Shown: one piece after another, positions 52,216-63,709 of the stretch | Layout of the letters: every line of letters starts with the position of its first letter | Position numbering within the stretch: the first letter of the stretch is position 1 | Assembly (NCBI GenBank): GCA_036365515.1 | Contig: CM070876.1 | Coordinates: 124,368,810-124,432,809, forward strand | Source: Torymus aiolomorphi | Lineage: Eukaryota; Arthropoda; Insecta; Hymenoptera; Torymidae | Length of the DNA: 64,000 nt | Direction: 5' to 3' | Program-made: the position numbers and the translations under genes | The notes under the pieces: model-generated | Seen by the model: the letters and a program-made list of their open reading frames with translations, nothing else | What the model was told of the DNA's origin: nothing | The model's database searches: none

Positions 52216-52918
52216 GTCTAGAATTTTACAGAACTGTTACAAAAATATAAAGAAATGTTTTTCTAATACACAATGACAAAAGAAAGTTGACGTGTTTCGG
52301 TATTTTCGCATAATCTTTTATTATGGGGGTGAACTACCCCTAAATCGTACTATAAAGCAATACAGATGTTGGAGCGTAAAGACGTATTCGGTGGGAGTAG
52401 GTTCGGCGTTCGTAGGGCGCGCATGCGCGATGTTCGATCGTGCACCTTTGGACGGGCACTGCGGACTGGCGAGCGTGAGTTTTGGCGGCCCAATCAGCGG
52501 CGCGCTCTCTCTGGTAGAAATCGACGACGAAGGAGGGGCAAGAGCTGGCGCGTTTTTCCTTCCTCGCTAGTCTCTGCGCGCGCTCTCACAAGCACACCAC
52601 TGGAAGAAGTAGAAAGAGGAAGAGCTTTTTCTTGCTTTGGATCGGTCGTCCCCGTATCAGCTCGTTTGTCTCGCTCTCCAAGGGGAGGATTGAAAACGGA
52701 GGTGAAAAGAAGACGGCTCCGCAACAGTCTGCATCGCTCTTCTCGCCTTCGCCTCAGACGAGGTGTTAAGAAACACGGCAGCGGCCCCTAGAAGTGCACC
52801 ATCTACAGCTGCCAGGTAAATATCCGACTCGAAGGCGTGAAGTATGACCAGGTTGAGAGGCGTTCGCGGGATGCGCGACGACACTCATAACACGCTCGTC
52901 GAAGCGGGCGAAGCGAAT
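52216..52918. other. GC-rich segment preceding the tandem array
   Basis: Bases 52380-52900 are GC- and CG-rich, unlike the surroundings. Open frames exist on both strands but none shows a recognisable domain. It might be a promoter/first-exon region or the non-repeated edge of the array. Confidence 0.35.
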
Positions 52919-53530
52919 CATGCGCAGGCTCGTGCAACACGGCCATTCGGGCAAGGTTCCGAGAATCTTCAGCCCCTTCCATGCAATTCGTGCGATGAAG
53001 CCGACCGACGGGTCCGCTATCGCAACAAGAATTCGTACAGCTCGGCCATTGTGGCGCTGTTCGACGAATTTCTTGTCATTCGCAGATGCGAGTCGTGCGA
53101 CACGGCGTTCCGCATTCATGCGCAGGCTCGTACGACACGGCCATTCGGGCAAGGTTCCGAGAATCTTCAGCCCCTTCCATGCAATTCGTGCGATGAAGCC
53201 GACCGACGGGTCCGCTATCGCAACAAGAATTCGTACAGCTCGGCCATTGTGGCGCTGTTCGACGAATTTCTTGTCATTCGCAGATGCGAGTCATGCGACA
53301 CGGCGTTCCGCATTCATGCGCAGGCTCGTGCGACACGGCCATTCGGGCAAGGTTCCGAGAATCTTCAGCCCCTTCCATGCAATTCGTGCGATGAAGCCGC
53401 CCGACGGGTCCGCTATCGCAACAAGAATTCGTACAGCTCGGCCATTGTGGCGCTGTTCGACGAATTTCTTGTCATTTGCAGATGCGAGTCGTGCGACACC
53501 GCGTTCCGCATTCATGCGAGGCTCACCCAA
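52919..53530 (+). repeat. 198-bp tandem repeat, three nearly identical units
   Basis: Units start at 52919, 53117 and 53315 with 'CATGCGCAGGCTCGT'; a fourth truncated start lies at 53513. The period is exactly 198 bp (66 codons). Units differ at only a few positions. Because 198 is a multiple of three, two plus-strand frames (52844-53572 and 52920-53585) stay open throughout, as does a minus-strand frame over part of it. A coding function is possible but not shown. Confidence 0.9.
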
Positions 53531-54034
53531 GGTGGCCACCTTTGCGAGATTCCGAGAATCTCTAGTAATTAGAGACAATTATTAGCGCAACTAGATTATC
53601 TCTCATTATTATTCGGCCGCGAGCGATCATTGCTATTGGCGAGCGGCATGCGGGTTCTTGCCGATTATGTTTACCGGATCAAGGTCGAGTTTGCGATGTG
53701 AAATCGAAATACTCCATTCAATTTCAACGATTTGATGTTATATTTGTCTTTAAACTGGTAATAATAAATGATAATGATAATTCACATATTACAAATGTTT
53801 TTGTTATTTGCTAACTTATCCACTATTGAATTTAATAGCATGTTCAAGATTGTTTCATTATATTTGAATATTAGTACGGCTCAAACGAGTCAATTTATGT
53901 ATTTGAATTTCGTGCTCAATGGTTAGGTAGGAATCCACGTGAAGAATATGTACTAATTTTATTCGAACTATCCAGGTTCATTTGGAAGCTGGCGAACGCG
54001 AGAACACAGACAAATAATACATTGAATGAATCCC
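53531..54034. other. AT-rich intergenic DNA
   Basis: No gene or repeat recognised. Confidence 0.5.
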
Positions 54035-54305
54035 CGATTTTGATAAAATTGTGATGTTATAGAGCATTGAAAAGTAGGTGATACGTATTTTTTTATCGGC
54101 TAATATTCACTTTTAGAGAACGATAACCACCCTCGAAAGTCAACTCCAAAATCACGTTTCTTTCAATATCTTCGGTTCTATTTGATATTTTTCAATAAGA
54201 CAAAATAAAAAAAAAATTCGTAAATCAAGCAACAAAACTGTATAGGTTTAAAATTTTGAGGGTTGAATACCTTATATTTTATAGTGGTAAAACTAAATTT
54301 TCCAA
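54035..54305. repeat. Dispersed repeat, copy 2 (related to 51935-52215)
   Basis: Same order of conserved blocks as copy 1. The two copies flank the GC-rich tandem array in direct orientation. Confidence 0.6.
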
Positions 54306-54309
54306 GTAT

Positions 54310-54490
54310 ATTTTTATCCACAAACGCCAAGTCCATAAATCCCAAGCCCACAAACTCCAAGCCTACAAACCTCAAACCTACCTATCCACAATTCCCACAC
54401 TCACGATTCCCAAACTCCTAATCTTAAATACACAATCCTCAAACCCTAAACTCTAAATCCCAAAACCACATACGCTCGAACCTTAATCCC
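54310..54490 (+). repeat. Degenerate C/A-rich short tandem repeat
   Basis: A run of 10-12 base units related to 'CCCAAACCTACA' ('AAATCCCAAGCCCACAAACT' and so on). Similar tracts recur at 55560-55700 and 63870-64000. Confidence 0.65.
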
Positions 54491-54534
54491 ACAATGTTGA
54501 ATGTATAACGCCATCCATTTTTATATTAAATAGT

Positions 54535-55170
54535 TGAGGACGATCTTTGGAGGCAAAATGAATTGATCTTATTTCTTTATGGCAACGTTTCGTTGGCTTA
54601 GTACGCCAACCTCATCAGGCCTTTATTCAAAACACAGAAATAAATTAACATATAAAACTTTTTTTTAAAGACAATTAAACCACAAAGTGTGAATACAAAA
54701 ATCAAAATTACCAAAATTATAAACGTATATATCATACGTCGATCAGATGTTATTCTCGACTAAAAACAATAACACTTACACTGTATTTATATACGCTGGA
54801 CAATGTTTACATAAAGAGTTATACAGCATCAAGTTCGTTAATAATAGGAAAATACATTGTACTTAGTCTTTGGATATCTTCCTTTTTATCAATACTATTT
54901 TGATTGCTTTTTATATAGATCATTTCGGAAATCAGTCTTTTTTTGTAATTGCTTTCAAAATCTAAAATGGATGTATTTTCCCAATCGAACTCATGTTTGT
55001 TTTCTAATCGATGTGTACTGACAACAGACTCTTTATTTTTGTTTATTTTATGTTCATTAATGCGTGTGTGTAACGATCTTTTAGTTTCTCCTATGTATGT
55101 AGCAGAGCAATTTAGGCAATCAAATTTATACACCACATTAGTACGATTCCATTTTTTGGTTATGTTTTAA
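54535..55170 (-). mobile_element. Penelope-like element D, 3' part with GIY-YIG endonuclease
   Basis: The minus strand encodes 105 codons (54819-55136): 'MVYKFDCLNCSATYIGETKR' and 'LHTRINEHK', a clear GIY-YIG domain different from the PLE A-C family. The 3' noncoding end includes a hammerhead-like motif at 54618-54584 and ends near 54535. At 55170 it meets the oppositely oriented PLE fragment. Confidence 0.75.
54584..54618 (-). ncRNA. Hammerhead-ribozyme-like motif, PLE D
   Basis: Minus strand: CTGATGA, helix II GTTGGC/GCCAAC with a 7-base loop, GAAAC, cleavage triplet GTT. Helix I can form GGC/GCC. It has the best helix II in the window. Confidence 0.7.
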
Positions 55171-55562
55171 TAATACGTTTTTTACTTTTAATGGTCAAAC
55201 CTATCAACAAATTTATGGGACCCCGATGGGTTCACCGATTTCACCATTATTTGCGAACATTGTAATGGATGATTTGGAAAAGAATTGCTTACGAGAATTA
55301 GAACTACATTATGACTGTATCCCTATTTTTTATTACAGATATGTTGACGACACGCTTATTTGTGTTAAAAAACAACGGTAATTTTGATTTTTGTATTTAC
55401 ACTTTGTGGTTTAATTGTCTTTAAAAAAAAGTTTTATATGTTAATTTATTTCTGTTTTTTGAATAAAGGCCTGATGAGGTTGGCGTACTAAGCCAACGAA
55501 ACGTTGCCATAAAGAAATAAGATCAATTCATTTTACCTCCAAAGATCGTCCTCAACTATTTA
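55171..55562 (+). mobile_element. Penelope-like fragment E: RT core joined to 3' end
   Basis: The plus strand encodes 'QQIYGTPMGSPISPLFANIV' and 'YYRYVDDTLICVKKQ', the PLE reverse transcriptase core (55195-55380). It then runs directly into the 3' noncoding end (55385-55562), an inverted copy of 54535-54715, including a second hammerhead-like motif. The RT thumb and GIY-YIG parts are deleted. Confidence 0.75.
55471..55505 (+). ncRNA. Hammerhead-ribozyme-like motif, PLE E
   Basis: Mirror copy of 54584-54618: CTGATGA, GTTGGC/GCCAAC helix, GAAAC, GTT. Confidence 0.7.
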
Positions 55563-55700
55563 ATCAATCCCACAAATTCCTAACCTTAAACCCCGAAGGC
55601 ACATACTCACAAACCCTTAACCAACGAATCCCAAACCGCAAAGCCCAACCTCACAAATTCACAAAGCCATAAATTCCAATTCCTAAACCTATCCTATCAA
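55560..55700 (+). repeat. Degenerate C/A-rich short tandem repeat
   Basis: 'CACAAATTCCTAACC', 'AACCCCGAAGGC', 'CAAACCGCAAAGCC' and similar units of 10-14 bases follow directly after PLE fragment E. Confidence 0.55.
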
Positions 55701-55939
55701 GTTATTTTTTATTGGAAAATTATAGACTGAAAAAAGTTATTTGTTTTTCAAGAATCAAGCAGCAGCAGCAGCAACAGTGAAATCTTGCATCAGTTCGGTA
55801 GACCAACTGCTCCACCGGACCGCTTGGGCCGCATATCCGTGCCTGCCCAGGAGACACCGCGCGAGGTTACGCACTCCGGCGATGTGTGGGATTCCTACCC
55901 ACTAAAACACTAACCCTTCATATTCTGCACTGCTGTGCA

Positions 55940-56572
55940 GACCCTCCCCCGGCACCGCAAAGTACCGCAAAAAGATCGCGGCGATACAAAGACTGGGAGC
56001 GCTGCGAATCGCGTGCGCGTACCGCACTGTCTCAGAGGTGGCGGTACTAGTGATCGCAGGGGTTGTCCCAGTAGATCTTCTCGCTCTCGAGCGGAAGAGG
56101 ATCTACGAGTACAGCAAAGAAAGGGGAAGAGCGAGAGCCTCCATAGACGCACGGACAACGACGCTGACATCCTGGCACACGCGATGGACAGACAGCGACA
56201 AAGCCAAGTGGACGAGACGCCTCATAACGGACGTGCGACTCTGGCATAAGAGAGGAGCTGGGGAGGTGAATTTTACCTGACACAGTTCCTATCCGGACAC
56301 GGATACTTCCGCCAGTATCTGCATCGGATGGGGAAGGTAACGACCCCGTCCTGCAGGTACTGCGGACATAATAGAGACGACGCGGAGCACACATTTTGTG
56401 TGCCCCCGCTGGATAGTCGCGAAACACAGACTACAGACGAAGACAGGTGACATCACACCGGATAACGTCGTGACACTGATGCTGTCAAGCAAACAAAACT
56501 GGGATGACATAGCATGCTACGTGACTCACGTACTACAAGGCAAAAAGACTGATGGTTGCCTTGAAAACTGAT
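55940..56572 (+). pseudogene. R1-type non-LTR retrotransposon, C-terminal end of ORF2
   Basis: From about 55972 the frame reads 'ALRIACAYRTVSEVAVLVIA' and 'VPVDLLALERKRIYEYSKER', the region after RT in R1-clade elements. After a frame change near 56273 it continues 'QFLSGHGYFRQYLHRMGK', a Cys/His knuckle 'CRYCGHNRDDAEHTFC', and further fragments to about 56572. The rest of the element (endonuclease, RT) is missing, so this is a 5'-truncated copy. Further frame changes occur near 56400-56450. Confidence 0.75.
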
Positions 56573-56837
56573 ACAGAAGACGAAAAATAGACAAACCAGA
56601 CAAGATATATAAGATTGCCGTAGGGCATAGAAATGCCGACCGGTCTGAAGTAATGTGTATAACAGTTCCGGGCCGGATTCCGGTGAACGCCGTGGGAAAG
56701 TTTTGGGTGTTTAGGGGGTAGAAATCCCTCACACCGCGGTGCCCGACGCTTCGTGATGGTCTTAGTGGGCCCCCCTCCATGCGGTAAGCAAGGATGGGGG
56801 CCTCGGAAGATTCACCTAGTACCTCGGAACAACAAAA
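56573..56837 (+). other. 3' untranslated region of the R1-type element
   Basis: Noncoding, moderately GC-rich, including a 'GGGGGCCTCGG' box and ending in an A-rich stretch before the microsatellite. Confidence 0.5.
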
Positions 56838-56862
56838 AAACAAAAAGTAGTAGTAGTAGTAA

Positions 56863-56911
<49 letters not shown>

Positions 56912-56912
56912 T

Positions 56913-56943
<31 letters not shown>

Positions 56944-56966
56944 CAGTAGTAGTAGTAGTAGTAGTT

Positions 56967-57032
<66 letters not shown>

Positions 57033-57101
57033 ACAACAACAACAATAACAACAACAACAACAACAACAACAACAAGGACAACGACAACGACGACGACGAC
57101 G

Positions 57102-57135
<34 letters not shown>

Positions 57136-57180
57136 CGACAATAATAACAATAATAGTAATAATAATAACAATAATAATTT
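56838..57180 (+). repeat. Compound trinucleotide microsatellite (TAG, AAC, GAC, AAT)
   Basis: About 190 bp of TAG repeats with rare changes, then AAC repeats (57030-57075), a short GAC run, more AAC, and AAT repeats to 57178. It follows directly on the R1-type 3' end. Confidence 0.95.
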
Positions 57181-58696
57181 ATATGTAAATTTAGTAATAT
57201 ATAAAATTGTATAGTTTTTAAAAATGTTTACTTACAAAATGATCATAACATATTTATTCAGACTGTATTGACCATCATATCTTATCTTGAGTATTGATAA
57301 TAAGTATTGTAACGGGATTGCTAGTGGGGTAAGATCCCAAAAAGCCACAGGCCAGCGATGCCATAGAACACGGTGCCGCAGGTGTCAGACTAAAATGACT
57401 TGCCCGGGGATCTGCTCCTGGAATCCCGAAAACAACGCGAAGATCGCACGCGAACTTCGCTTTCCAACTAATTGGATTGCTGAGTTAAAGGCTCGCGCTC
57501 AAAGAGTAAAGCGCGGCCGCTACGGTCAGATATGAAAACGACCAGCGAAGTCGTTTTCCCGCGGAGGCGGCGGTATCCGGGAGAAGATTAGGTTAAGGTC
57601 GATAAATGAAGAATATCGTCAATTATTTCACAGCACAGTAACAAGGTCTATTCTAATTAATCATTTACATCAAAAACGCGTCGCGTTGCGCGCCGACAAG
57701 AAGACGGGATCCGCCGCTCGGCGCGGGCGGATCAAGGTATCTATTTTCGCTGGGCCGGTGAACGCACCACCGGCCACTCGGTGCTGCGAGTCGACAATAC
57801 ATAAATAAATCGCTGCGCGGGAAGTACAAAGAGGCTTACCGGGAGAGGAGTGCACTCCTCTCGTCGCTCGTTCACGAATCCGCTCCTGCGTCAGGCCTTA
57901 TCCTCCGGTCGGCTTCGGAGTGTTCAGGCCGAGTCCTAACATCCAGCCTTCACCTACAGACGCTTCGGACCCCAAGTGGCTCGGATTGTTCACGTGCGCT
58001 GCTCTCCGTGGACGGTACGTGGACGGGCGCTGCTCTGCACCAGTAAGGATGCACGATACCGTTTTCTTCGCGGACGATCAAATTAACTCGCGTATGCGCG
58101 GTTTGACAGCCCGAGAGAATCTGATTCAAAAAGGAATCGAGCGCGACTTTGCAACCGCCAAAGTCGCGCAGCCCCCCGCGCCGATCGCGAATACATCATT
58201 CGAGCGATGTCAAAAAACGCTCGTGATGCGTGAATTCACGGGAACGAGAGTCAAACGAGTTCGATAGAATACGGAGAACCGAGATTCTTATTTTCTCCGT
58301 ATTTTATCCTGGAACTCCGTTATAGTATGTACATAAAGTTTACTTTGTTTTTCCTCTGCTTTAATTTTTGTGCTTGTGGTTAGTTGTCGTATTATCAAAT
58401 AAGTTTCTTCGATGATATTTTTAATATTTTATACTTCTTAAAAATGTTCAGTCTACTTTTCGTTCTTGGTAGATTTAAATGTTTTGATCATTTGTAATAT
58501 TCCGTTTAAATAAATTAAAAAAAAAATGTATTTAGTGTTTTCATTGCAAGATAATTATCGGGCATAAATTTAAACTGATGATTTCATTTTTATTATTACT
58601 ATAAAGGTAAGTCTAATAAATAAACACATAAATTTCATAATTTAATTACAATTTTCTTTTAGATGTTATTATTTGTTTAAATAGAATGCTTTTGTC
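57181..58696. other. Mixed intergenic DNA; GC-rich 57300-58260
   Basis: Open frames of 82 codons (57287-57535) and 115 codons (57920-58267) exist but show no recognisable domain. The start 'TGTAACGGGATTGC' at 57309 resembles the beginning of some gypsy LTRs, but no matching end or second copy was found. A hairpin AATACGGAGAA/TTCTCCGTATT lies at about 58269-58303. From 58310 the DNA is AT-rich and featureless. Confidence 0.35.
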
Positions 58697-59487
58697 CGGC
58701 ACAAAAATGAATCTAATGGGCTACATAACGCCAAAGTATATACCATATATGGCAAATTATAATTGCCACATGTGGCAAAATATGTTAGCAATAAACTGCC
58801 CTACTTCAGCTGCAAAATATCGCACATATACGGCCCATATATGGTATAAGCAAGAATGTAGAAATAATATTAAATTGTTCATATATTTAGCAAAATAAAT
58901 TATAATTATGAGTAGTTGATAAAATTGATAGCATAATTAAAGTAAGAACTATAATATTTATTTCAAAAATTTAATTTATTAGGTGAAAACATTTTATTTT
59001 TTTAAGTATCTAATAACGTAACTTGAATTACATGCAGATTTTAATTGAGACTTTAGAGGTGATAAAAAAGAATGAATAAAGTTCGAAACTTTGCTGATTC
59101 TATCACAAGCATAAATACAAACATAATAAATATATTTAAATTATATACTAATAATTCTACCACGTCGAATTAACTTCTGGGATTATATAAATTAATACTA
59201 GTTGAAAATAGCGATGGTGTCAGCTTGATGGTGTAATTGTTTTTAATTTTTAATTTTCATCTTTCGACCTGTCTTGATTGTTTATAAGGGATGTAAAATC
59301 TGTGATAATAGAATTATAAGCATAAATTTTCTAAACTTCCAATATTTAGATTTGGTTTTACACTGTACCTGAATTGTTGTGCGGCAGAATATTACTTATA
59401 TACTTTACCACATGTGGCAATTATAATGTGCAATATATCGCAACTATATTTGGCAATATGTAGCCCATAAGAGTCATTTTTGCGCTG
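58697..59487. mobile_element. Foldback MITE (791 bp)
   Basis: Left end CGGCACAAAAATGAATCTAA and right end the near-complement of CAGCGCAAAAATGACTCTTA. Both continue with 'TGGGCTACATA' and, further in, with inverted copies of 'ATTGCCACATGTGG'. No clear target duplication and no coding capacity. Confidence 0.75.
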
Positions 59488-59569
59488 GGTACCCATAATT
59501 TTTTATTTAAAAATAGACTTTAAATTTAATTTTTTTATAAATAAACTAATTAATTTTATAGGATTCAAC

Positions 59570-60509
59570 ATGAAAATAAATCCAATAAATGTGATTAATT
59601 TTCTTCTTACGGCTTTTCAATCTTTAAATATTGAGAAAAGTCAAGTTAATTTTAAAGAAATCGAGGTCGCAAATAAAATTGAAACGATTTTGTTAGATAC
59701 AATGAATGATTTTAATCAAGTGGAAATAATAACAGATGAAACGTTAGATTTCCAAGAACCATTTAAAGATATAGAAGCTGAAACTGTTGAAGATGAAATC
59801 CTGCATCATTTTCCAGATCCTCCTCTTTCACCAACAAATGAATGTACTAAAGATGAAGAAGATATATCATACGATTATAAATTAAAAGCAGTGGAATACT
59901 GGAGAAGCAGTAAAAAGAAAAACAATTTGAGTCTTGAATCAGTGCAACAAAAGTTTAAAAAAGTAAATTCTATAAGGCAGTTGCGACGTTGGGCTCATAG
60001 GTTGAATAAAGGAAGGACATATAGAGAGAAAATTTATAGAATATGTCAATTCACATTGGAAAATTTCAAAGCTGCAATTGAAGTTGGATTGGTCGTTCAT
60101 GATTCAGACTTGCGTAAATGGGCATTACAAGCTCAAAAGCAGATAGGTTTTGAAGATATTATATTTAAAGCTTCAAAGCACTGGCTCAATCATTTCAAGA
60201 AAATACTCAGAATAGTATAAAAAAAAATTAATAAATTTGTAACCAGAAAAACTTTAGAAAGTGCTGCAGAGTTGGAAAAACATGCAAATGAATTTGTAAC
60301 TGATGCTAAACAATGTGCACAAGTGATAGGAATGGAAAATGTATACAACTCTGATCAAAGTGGATTTCAATTAGAAATGCATTCTGGTAGAACATTAGCT
60401 ACTGAAGGAGAAAAACAGGTGCAGTGTGTTGTACAATCAGTTTCGCCCACAACACATAGCTATACTATACAACCTTTAATATCAGGTGATGGAGAATTAC
60501 TTTCACCAC
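59570..60509 (+). pseudogene. Pogo/Tigger-like transposase, N-terminal part
   Basis: ATG at 59570. An acidic N-terminal region is followed by a helix-turn-helix DNA-binding part ('YDYKLKAVEYWRSSKK', 'SIRQLRRWAHRLNKGRTY') and a CENP-B-like second helix region ('KHWLNHFKK'). TAA at 60218-60220 interrupts the frame in the linker, after which the same frame continues 'KFVTRKTLESAAELEKHANE' and 'NVYNSDQSGFQLEMHSGRTL' with the first catalytic Asp of the DDE_1 fold. The foldback element at 60510 cuts it off after 'GDGELLSPL'. Confidence 0.75.
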
Positions 60510-60633
60510 TTTTGCTTCCTCCTAGAGGAAGCTTTGTGATAGTAAAAAAAAAAGTTTATGAGATAATGTGTTAGAAATGTTATTTAGCAAATTTGGAATC
60601 GAAATACACTATTTTTAGAAAATGTCCGTATGG

Positions 60634-60697
<64 letters not shown>

Positions 60698-61916
60698 GTA
60701 TGTATGTCCGTATACGCTGATATCTCATGATCTACTCGACCGATTTTAACGGGCGAGTGATCATTTTTTTAGATTTTGCTTCCACAATTGGGGTCAATAT
60801 TCTATTTTTGTAAAATTTAATTTTTTTTTTTATAGCCATTTTTTAATTTTCAAAATTTTTATTTTCGATTTTTTTTAATATTTAGAACAAATATTCTTTA
60901 TATATCATGAATTCTCTGTATGTAGGATAAAATTATCTACAATTTAAAAAAAAGAAAAAGTCGGTAGCTATATTTCATCATAAGTTATTGGTAAAAACGT
61001 AATTCTTTGTAAATAGGTTATATTTCGAAATTAAAAAAAGATATTAACATGAATATTTTTTTGGTTATAAAGGATATTAAGTACTATAACTTACTAAATT
61101 TTTAGGTTTTTTTATTTATTATTTTTTGAGAAAAAAAGTAATTTATAAAAAAAGTGATTTTTTTTGTCGTTCAATAACTATATTAAAATTGGCTTAATCA
61201 CTTTGAAATTCTTTGTAGGGGTAGATTTTGTATACCAAACGAGTGAGTTCTTTGGGCAAAAGGATTGATCCATAAATTTCGAAGATATTTGAGGTTAAAA
61301 TTTTTTCAATTTTTTTTTAAATCGTAATTTCTCGAGAACGGCTCTATGTATCTAAATGGGGTAGGTGGCATTCGAAAGAGAATTAAATTACCTACATTTT
61401 CTAAAAAAAATTAATTCTCTAGCTATCACAGTTCTTTTGTTATTAACAAAAACGTAAAAATTGAAAAATGAAAAAAAATGAGTTTTATATGTTCAACTAT
61501 TACAAGAGTAAAATTGTCTTATTCGCTTCAAAATTCATTATAGAGGTATATTATTGATAGTTCTCGGATGAGTTCTTTTGGCAAAATGATTGGTTCATAA
61601 ATTTCAGAAATATTTGAGGTAAACACAATCAAAGAACAACTTTAGAATATTTTTTTTATTTCGAACCAATGTACGACGAGAAGCCGTTGGCAGTGGACTT
61701 GAAGCAGAAAAATTTGATGAAGAATAGAACTTGAAGAAGATTGTTTTCCATTCATATAAGAATTAAAATCACAAACAAATAAATTGCAAATGGAACCTTA
61801 ATGATAGCCATGAAAAAATTACAAGTTAATATTTTCCATAAAATTTTTCCAATTTTTTTCGTGAAATAGTATATTACACACATATTACACACCTAGGCAG
61901 TAAAAATAAGAAATGT

Positions 61917-61977
61917 CTCAGATCACATGTACTTGTCGGCCGAGGCGAAGCCGAGGTTGACAAACATGTGATCTGAG
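61917..61977. repeat. Hairpin inside the foldback element
   Basis: CTCAGATCACATGT (61917-61930) pairs with its exact complement (61964-61977). An inner stem around CGGCCGAGG/CCGAGG follows. Confidence 0.85.
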
Positions 61978-62029
61978 GCTTTCTTTTTTACTGGCCAAGA
62001 TCTGTATACTATTTTTCTGCTCGACGGCG

Positions 62030-62083
62030 CCGGAAAGCGGCAACTTCGTTTCGTGCAGCAGCTGGGAAGTTGGCGCTTTCCGG
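62030..62083. repeat. Second hairpin inside the foldback element
   Basis: CCGGAAAGCGGCAACTTC (62030-62047) pairs with 62066-62083 with one mismatch. Confidence 0.8.
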
Positions 62084-62141
62084 CCGGAGGACAGAAAAAT
62101 TTATTTTTCGAATTTTAATTTAATAAAAGGAATCAAAAAAT

Positions 62142-62406
62142 TATTTTGAGGAAGCTACGTGCCAATGAATTGGCAGCGGTTTTTTAGTTTTAAAAGAAAA
62201 AAGTGGCCAGTTTGGACCAATTGTTGAATCTAATTTATTTCGAACTACAAATGTACATGTTGAAGCATCAAAATCTGGAAAACTGACTTCAGGTATTTAT
62301 CAATATTTATTCATCGAAAGTAAACTTTTTACGATGACACCCGCACAATATACAACAAGATTAAAAAACCGCTGCCAATTCATTGGCACGTAGCTTCCTC
62401 AAAATA
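62142..62406. repeat. Inner 45-bp inverted repeat with 175-bp spacer
   Basis: 62142-62186 (contains GAAGCTACGTGCCAATGAAT) is the reverse complement of 62362-62406, nested between the long arms. Confidence 0.85.
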
Positions 62407-63140
62407 AAGTTCCTCAAAGAACACACTCGATTGGTATACAAAATCTACCCCTACAAAGAATTTCAAAGTGATTAAGCCAATTTTACTATAGTTATTGAAC
62501 GACAAAAAAAATCACTTTTTTTTATAAATTATTTTTTTTCTCAAAAAATAATGAATAAAAAAACCTAAAAATTTAGTAAGTTATAGTACTTAATGTCCTT
62601 TATGATCAAAAAAATATTCATGTTAATATCTTTTTTTTATTTCGAAATATAACCTATTTACAAAAAATTACGTTTTCATCAATAACTTATGACAAAATAT
62701 AGCTACCGACCTTTTTTTTTTAAATTGTAGATAATTTTATCCTACATACAGAGAATTCATGATATATAAACAATATTTGTTCTAAATGTTAAAAAAATCG
62801 AAAAAAAAAATTTTGAAAATTAAAAAATGGCTATAAAAAAAAAAATTAAATTTTACAAAAATAGAATATTAACCCCAATTGTGGAAGCAAAATCTAAAAA
62901 AATGATCACCCTCCCGTTAAAATCGGTCGAATAGATCATGAGATATTAGCGTATACGGACATACATACTCACACACACACACACACACACACACATCCAT
63001 ACGGACATTTTCTAAAAATAGTGTATTTCGATTCCAAATTTGCTAAATTTAGCAAAATTTGTTATTTATAACATTTCTAACACATTATCTCATAAACTTT
63101 TTTTTTACTATCACAAAGCTTCCTCTAGGAGGAAGCAAAA

Positions 63141-63709
63141 TATAATTCTTTTCAGATCATTTTAAAATTTGGTTACCAAAAATATATTTTCCGGAAGTTG
63201 GTTCTAAAAGTATATTATTATTAGATTCTTGGAGTGAGCATTGCCCTAAAATAGTCGAAGAAGTTACACCTGTTAATAAAGAAGTAAATATAAAAAAAAT
63301 TCCTACAGGAACTACCGGAATAATTCAACCTTTAGACGTATTTGGCTTTCGCATTTGGAAAAATTATATTAGACATTTTCTAGACAAAGTAATTTTAATG
63401 GATTATGATATAGAATTGCATAAACGTAATAATATTATTAAACTGCAATCTCTAGTCCACAACCAATTTTCATCCCCAAGGTATAAAAATCGTATTAAAT
63501 ATTCTTGGTACAAAAGTGGTTACCTTGATGTAAACCCTGGAAAATTTGAGAACCCTGTTGACTTCAGCTTTGGTGATTCTTGTAAAACGCATTGCGAGAT
63601 TGAAAACTGCAATAATATTGCAATAGTTCACTGTGCTTGGTGTAAAAAATCTTTATGCTTTAAACACTTTTTTGAAAACTACCATTATTGTTCATTATAT
63701 AACGAATGA
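63141..63709 (+). pseudogene. Pogo/Tigger-like transposase, C-terminal part with Cys cluster
   Basis: Open frame from about 63150 to the stop at 63707: 'SILLLDSWSEHCPK' with the second catalytic Asp, 'GTTGIIQPLDVFGFRIWKN' with the third (DDD triad of pogo-type transposases), then a long helical region and a C-terminal Cys/His cluster 'CKTHCEIENCNN' and 'HCAWCKKSLCFKHFF'. About 40 residues between the two halves seem to be lost at the foldback insertion. Confidence 0.75.

Larger units (their letters stand above)
60510..63140. mobile_element. 2.6-kb foldback element inside the transposase gene
   Basis: Terminal inverted repeats of about 730-745 bp (60510-61254 and 62415-63140) begin TTTTGCTTCCTCCTAGAGG. 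Each contains a TG/CA microsatellite (60637-60691; 62968-62994) and a block 'ATCTCATGATCTACTCGACC' or a variant. The interior holds smaller nested inverted repeats. No open frame of note. No target duplication was recognised. Confidence 0.85.

Noticed and set aside
56812..57214. Long Ser/Asn or Leu homopolymer proteins
   Set aside because: Pure translation of the trinucleotide microsatellite on both strands.
57309..57942. Solo gypsy LTR starting TGTAACGGG
   Set aside because: No convincing inverted end, target duplication or second copy was found.
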